Shown: one piece after another, positions 60,443-64,000 of the stretch
Numbering within the stretch: position 1 is the stretch's first letter
Layout of the letters: the number at the start of each line of letters is the position of its first letter
From: Coriobacteriaceae bacterium
GTDB lineage: Bacteria > Actinomycetota > Coriobacteriia > Coriobacteriales > Atopobiaceae
Assembly: GCA_004557505.1 (NCBI GenBank)
Contig: SFGZ01000008.1
Span: 124,001-188,000 of the forward strand
Length of the DNA: 64,000 nucleotides
Direction: 5' to 3'
The notes under the pieces: generated by a model
Database searches by the model: none
Told to the model about the DNA's origin: nothing
Seen by the model: the letters and a program-made list of their open reading frames with translations, nothing else
Program-made: the position numbers and the translations under genes

Positions 60443-62089
60443 CTAGCTGGGGTTCACGTCGTGGCGGTCGACGCCCTCGTGGTGGGCGATGGCCGCACGG
60501 ACGAACTCGCGGAACAGCGGCGCGGGCTTGGTGGGACGGCTCTTGAACTCGGGATGGGCCTGGGAGGCCACGAACCAGGGGTGCATGGACTCGGGAAGCT
60601 CGATCATCTCGACGAGCCGGTTGTCGGGCGAGAGGCCAGAGATGACCATGCCGGCGTCGGCGAGCTGCTTGCGGTAGGCGTTGTTGAACTCGTAGCGGTG
60701 GCGGTGACGCTCGTAGATGAGCTCCTCGCCGTACGCCTCGGAGGCAAGCGTGCCGGGGACGATCTTGCAGGGGTAGGCGCCCAGGCGCATGGTGCCGCCC
60801 TTGTCGGTGACGTCCTCCTGATCGGGCATGAGGTCGATGACGGGGTAGGTACACTCGGGCTCGAACTCGCTGGACATGGCGCCGGGAAGCCCCGCCACGT
60901 TACGCGCGAACTCGCACACCGCCATCTGTAGGCCAAGGCACACGCCAAGGTACGGCACCCTGTTCGCGCGGGCGCGGTTTGCCGAGAGGATCTTGCCCTC
61001 GGTGCCGCGCAGGCCAAAGCCACCGGGAACGAGGATGCCGTCGTAGCCGGCAAGCTCCTCGTCCACGTTCTCTTCGGTGAGATCCTCGCCGTCGACGAGC
61101 TTGATCTCCACGTGGCGGTCGTAGTAGACGCCGGAGTGATGCAGGGCCTCGATCACGGAGAGGTAGGCGTCGGGCAGCTGGGTGTACTTGCCGACCACGG
61201 CAATGCGGGTCTTCTCGAGCAGGGAGTTGGCAACATGCATGGCGTCGGTGAAGTCGTTCCAGTCGCCCATGTCGCGCTCGCGCGGCTCGAGGCCCAGCTT
61301 CTGGCAGACCTTCTCGTCAAAGCCCTGCTTGGCGAGATGCATGGGCACGTCGTAGATGGACGGGCAGTCGGAGTTCTCGAAGACGCAATCCTCGTCCACG
61401 TCGCAGAAGTGCGCGATCTTGGCGCGTATGGAGGCGTCGACCTCGTGATCGGAGCGGCACACAATGAAGTCGGGCTGGATGCCCATGGAGCGCAGCTCCT
61501 TGACGGAGTGCTGCGTGGGCTTGGTCTTGACCTCGTGCGCGGCGGCGATGTAGGGAACCAGGCTCACGTGGATGACGAGGGTGTTACCGTGGCCCTTCTC
61601 CTTGCGGAACTGACGCATGGCCTCGACGAACGGCTGGCCCTCGATGTCGCCGATGGTGCCGCCAAACTCGGTGATCACGACGTCGGCCTGGGTCTGCTCC
61701 TCGATGCGCAAAAAGCGGGACTTGATCTCGTTGGTGACGTGCGGAATCACCTGCACGGTGCCGCCGAGGAAGTCCCCCGCGCGCTCTCGGCCGATGAGCG
61801 ACTGGTAGATGAGGCCCGTCGTGAAGTTGGACTCGCGGGTGAGGTTCTCGTCGATGAAGCGCTCGTAGTGGCCCAGGTCGAGGTCGGTCTCCTTGCCGTC
61901 CTCGGTCACGAAGACCTCGCCGTGCTGGAAGGGGCTCATGGTGCCCGGGTCAACGTTGAGGTACGGGTCGGCCTTCTGCATCATGACCTTGTAGCCGCGG
62001 GCCTTGAGCAGGCGTCCGAGGGATGCCGCCGTGATGCCCTTGCCGAGGGAGGATACGACGCCGCCGGTTACGAAGATGTGCTTTGTCAT
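60443..62089 (-). CDS. pyrG: CTP synthase
   Basis: 548 residues. The synthetase domain starts HIFVTGGVVSSLGKGITAAS. The glutaminase domain has LGVCLGLQMAVCEFARN with the nucleophilic Cys and SQAHPEFKSRP with the His-Glu pair. It converts UTP to CTP using glutamine. Full length. It ends 22 bp upstream of xerD. Confidence 0.97.
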   Translation of the reverse strand: MTKHIFVTGGVVSSLGKGITAASLGRLLKARGYKVMMQKADPYLNVDPGTMSPFQHGEVFVTEDGKETDLDLGHYERFIDENLTRESNFTTGLIYQSLIGRERAGDFLGGTVQVIPHVTNEIKSRFLRIEEQTQADVVITEFGGTIGDIEGQPFVEAMRQFRKEKGHGNTLVIHVSLVPYIAAAHEVKTKPTQHSVKELRSMGIQPDFIVCRSDHEVDASIRAKIAHFCDVDEDCVFENSDCPSIYDVPMHLAKQGFDEKVCQKLGLEPRERDMGDWNDFTDAMHVANSLLEKTRIAVVGKYTQLPDAYLSVIEALHHSGVYYDRHVEIKLVDGEDLTEENVDEELAGYDGILVPGGFGLRGTEGKILSANRARANRVPYLGVCLGLQMAVCEFARNVAGLPGAMSSEFEPECTYPVIDLMPDQEDVTDKGGTMRLGAYPCKIVPGTLASEAYGEELIYERHRHRYEFNNAYRKQLADAGMVISGLSPDNRLVEMIELPESMHPWFVASQAHPEFKSRPTKPAPLFREFVRAAIAHHEGVDRHDVNPS

Positions 62090-62399
62090 GTGGGTTTAAC
62101 CTTCCCGTAGTGGTTCCGCCGTTTCTACGGGTCTTTATTCTAGCGCGAGCAACGCCGAGACGGAGCGCCACTCGCCGAGACAACGGCTCTCCTCAAAGTA
62201 GCCAAAAGCCGCCGAGGGGGACGCCCGACTCGGCGCGAGGGGACGCCCGACTCGGCGCGAGGGGACGCCAGCCGAGGGCGCGGGGTCGCAGCCAGGGGCA
62301 CGGCAACCCGTCGCACCCGCAGCCCGCGGGTGCCCTCAACCCGCTCGCGCACGCAGCCCGCGCACCCGCAGCCCGCGCACGCAGCCCGCGCACGCGCGC
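62090..62399. repeat. Repeat-rich intergenic region upstream of pyrG
   Basis: A unit of about 22 bp containing GACTCGGCGCGAGG is tandemly repeated at 62218-62261. Further on (62320-62398), CGCAGCCCGCG-type units are repeated five or so times. No gene is supported. The pyrG promoter should lie near 62090-62160. Confidence 0.6.
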
Positions 62400-63341
62400 C
62401 TAGAGGTACCTGCGCCAGTCGTCCTCGTCCTCGGCGTCCGCCTCCTCGGCGGCGCGCTGGGACGCGCGCTTTGCGGCAAGCTCGGCGCGGCTCTGGTACG
62501 GAGCGTCGTTTTTCTCGGGGAAGCTGGCAAACGCATGCTGGAAGACCTCGAGGTTCTCGTCGGCGCGCCCGCGAGGCACGGGGAAGGTGACCCTTGAGGC
62601 CACGTGGGAGCCGCTGGCGAGCTCGACGCGGAAGGCCTCCGCCACCGGGGCCGCGTCCCAGCCAAAGGCGCCGCAGCCAAAGGCCCCCAGCACCAGCTTG
62701 TCGTGGCCGAGCTGGTCGGCGATGGCCATCACGAAGGCGATGCGCTCGCGCATGGCCGCGAGCAGGTCGTCTTCGGAGACGCGATAGTCCGCCCGGGCGC
62801 GCGCGGCATTGGGCGCCGCGCACACGATGACGTCGGAGTACGAGTGGTACTTGTCGCGCTCGAAGCGCACGGCGGGAACGATGAGGGCGCGGTTGCGGTA
62901 AAGCTCGCAGTTGATGTTGCGACGGCAGTTCTCGCCGTACCAGCCGCGCTTCTGAGAGAGCACGTTGTAGAGGAAGGACTCCGAGCAGAGCGCCTCCTCC
63001 TGCGCCAATGCGCCGCGCTCGTAGCCGCCGCCGGGGTTCACGAACGAGGCGAAGTCGAGCATCGCCATGTCGCAGCGGCTCGCGATGCCGCGGCCAAGCC
63101 GCAGGACCGCCGAGGCGCTGTCCTCCTCGACGACCTCGACCTGGGGCACCACTCCCTCACGGGCCGGTGCCGCCGGCATACCGGACACCTCGCGCGTCCC
63201 GGCAGCCGACGACGCGATCTCCGTCGGGAAGAGCCTGTCCATCTGGGCGATGTGCCTCGCCGCGAGCTGGGCGCGGCTTGGGCCCCGCCGCGTGCCCGCC
63301 GAGCTCCTGCCGTTGCGCTGACGCTCCCTACCTTGTGCCAT
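62400..63341 (-). CDS. TIGR02452-family (bacterial PARG-like macrodomain) protein
   Basis: 313 residues from ATG 63341. The signature NPGGGYERGALAQEEALCSE combines the GGG and QEE motifs of poly(ADP-ribose) glycohydrolases, and FGCGAFGWDAAPVAEAF completes the macrodomain. A basic leader and an acidic tail (AEEADAEDEDDWRRYL) flank it. It probably removes ADP-ribose from proteins or nucleic acids. It overlaps the recN end by 14 bp. Confidence 0.85.
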   Translation of the reverse strand: MAQGRERQRNGRSSAGTRRGPSRAQLAARHIAQMDRLFPTEIASSAAGTREVSGMPAAPAREGVVPQVEVVEEDSASAVLRLGRGIASRCDMAMLDFASFVNPGGGYERGALAQEEALCSESFLYNVLSQKRGWYGENCRRNINCELYRNRALIVPAVRFERDKYHSYSDVIVCAAPNAARARADYRVSEDDLLAAMRERIAFVMAIADQLGHDKLVLGAFGCGAFGWDAAPVAEAFRVELASGSHVASRVTFPVPRGRADENLEVFQHAFASFPEKNDAPYQSRAELAAKRASQRAAEEADAEDEDDWRRYL

Positions 63342-64000
63342 CGGAATCCCCTCCATAGCCGTTGCCTGCGTGTTCGAGCATTTCCCGCGCGTGGGCGAGC
63401 GACGCCTCGCCGGTGTCGCCCGAGAGCATGCGCGCGACCTCGGCGACGCGCTCGTCGCCCGCCACCTCGTCGATCTTGGTCTCGGGGGGCTCGCCCGCCG
63501 ACCTCGTCACCTTATGTACCAGGTAGTGGCGGTCTGCCATGACGGCGACCTGCGCCAGGTGCGTGACGACGATCACCTGATGCGTGCGGGCGAGGTCTCG
63601 CAGCACCTGCGCCAGGGCCACGGCCGTGGCGCCGCCCACGCCCGCGTCGACCTCGTCGAAGACGAGCGTATCGCAGCCGTCGGCATCCCCCAGGGCGACC
63701 TTGCAGGCAAGCATCACGCGGCTCACCTCGCCGCCCGACGCTATGCGCCGCAGGGGGCGCGCGGTGAGGCCGGCGGCCGGCCGGTAGAGGAACTCCACGC
63801 GGCTCGGCCCCATGCTCCCCCACTGGTCGCGCGGCAGCCGCGTCTGCGAGACCGCGAGCGTCGCCGAGCCCATCTCGAGGCGCGACATCTGTGCGCTGAC
63901 CTCTGACGAGAGGCGCGGCGCGCCCTTCTCGCGCGCGGCGTCCAGGGCGTCGGCGGCGTGGGCGAGCCGCTTCTCGGCCGCATCGAGGGCCTGCTCGGCG
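63328..64000 (-). CDS. recN: DNA repair protein RecN, C-terminal part (cut by window end)
   Basis: The frame is open to 64000. The ABC signature region RRIASGGEVSRVMLACKVAL and Walker B VFDEVDAGVGGATAVA are clear, as is VIVVTHLAQVAVMADRHYLV. The visible 224 residues cover the end of the coiled coil and the C-terminal ATPase lobe of this SMC-like double-strand-break repair protein. Confidence 0.94.
   Translation of the reverse strand, partial: AEQALDAAEKRLAHAADALDAAREKGAPRLSSEVSAQMSRLEMGSATLAVSQTRLPRDQWGSMGPSRVEFLYRPAAGLTARPLRRIASGGEVSRVMLACKVALGDADGCDTLVFDEVDAGVGGATAVALAQVLRDLARTHQVIVVTHLAQVAVMADRHYLVHKVTRSAGEPPETKIDEVAGDERVAEVARMLSGDTGEASLAHAREMLEHAGNGYGGDSDGTR

Overview
This 64 kb window is high-GC DNA from an actinobacterium. 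The complete minus-strand dcw (division and cell wall) cluster with mraZ, sepF, proC and divIVA, the pair of PepC-type C1 peptidases and the class A RNase P RNA fit a Coriobacteriia member of the Olsenella/Atopobium group. That assignment is inferred from gene content, not from a 16S sequence.

Left part (1-22585). A partial serine dehydratase gene is followed by a small foreign island: a DUF1828/DUF6978-like pair, two divergent XRE regulators and IS remnants. A minus-strand pentose/PTS operon follows (lyxose isomerase, DUF4432 epimerase-like protein, xylulokinase, fructose-type PTS IIC/IIB/IIA, class II aldolase). It is divergent from a DeoR regulator whose start codon is followed by a 12-C tract. 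Then come tRNA-Glu and tRNA-Gln, cca, two pepC paralogues, a HAD phosphatase, a YigZ protein, a glucose-type PTS IIA, rnpB, and a pair of DNA-repair genes behind LexA-type SOS boxes.

Middle part (22600-38800) is the remarkable region. A single-orientation type II-A-like CRISPR array with 38 copies of a 36-bp repeat is spread over 13.2 kb (23805-37029). Of its 37 inter-repeat intervals, 23 are normal spacers of about 29-32 bp. The other 14 are oversized (296 to 1851 bp, about 11.2 kb in total) and abut the repeats directly. They carry phage and plasmid DNA: terminase, MuF, scaffold, tRNA, ParA/RHH and mobilization genes. Several carry the 3' tail of a toxin gene followed by one complete small gene in the position of an immunity gene. 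Two carry complete toxin-antitoxin operons (HicAB, RelBE). The array looks like an integron-like library of addiction and immunity genes held between CRISPR repeats. The adjacent cas operon is decayed: there is no cas9, cas1 lacks its N-terminal part and csn2 has an in-frame stop, while cas2 is intact. A candidate tracrRNA lies at the far end of the array (22651-22760).

Right part (38804-64000). A strong terminator separates the cas remnant from divIVA, yggT, proC, sepF, yggS, pgeF, ftsZ, ftsQ, murB, murC, murG, ftsW, murD, mraY, murF, ftsI, an ftsL-like gene, rsmH and mraZ, all on the minus strand. The mraZ promoter carries four 10-bp-spaced MraZ-type boxes. Upstream are a repeat-rich gap, xerD, pyrG, a TIGR02452 PARG-like gene and the 3' part of recN. 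These genes encode septum formation, peptidoglycan precursor synthesis and chromosome maintenance.
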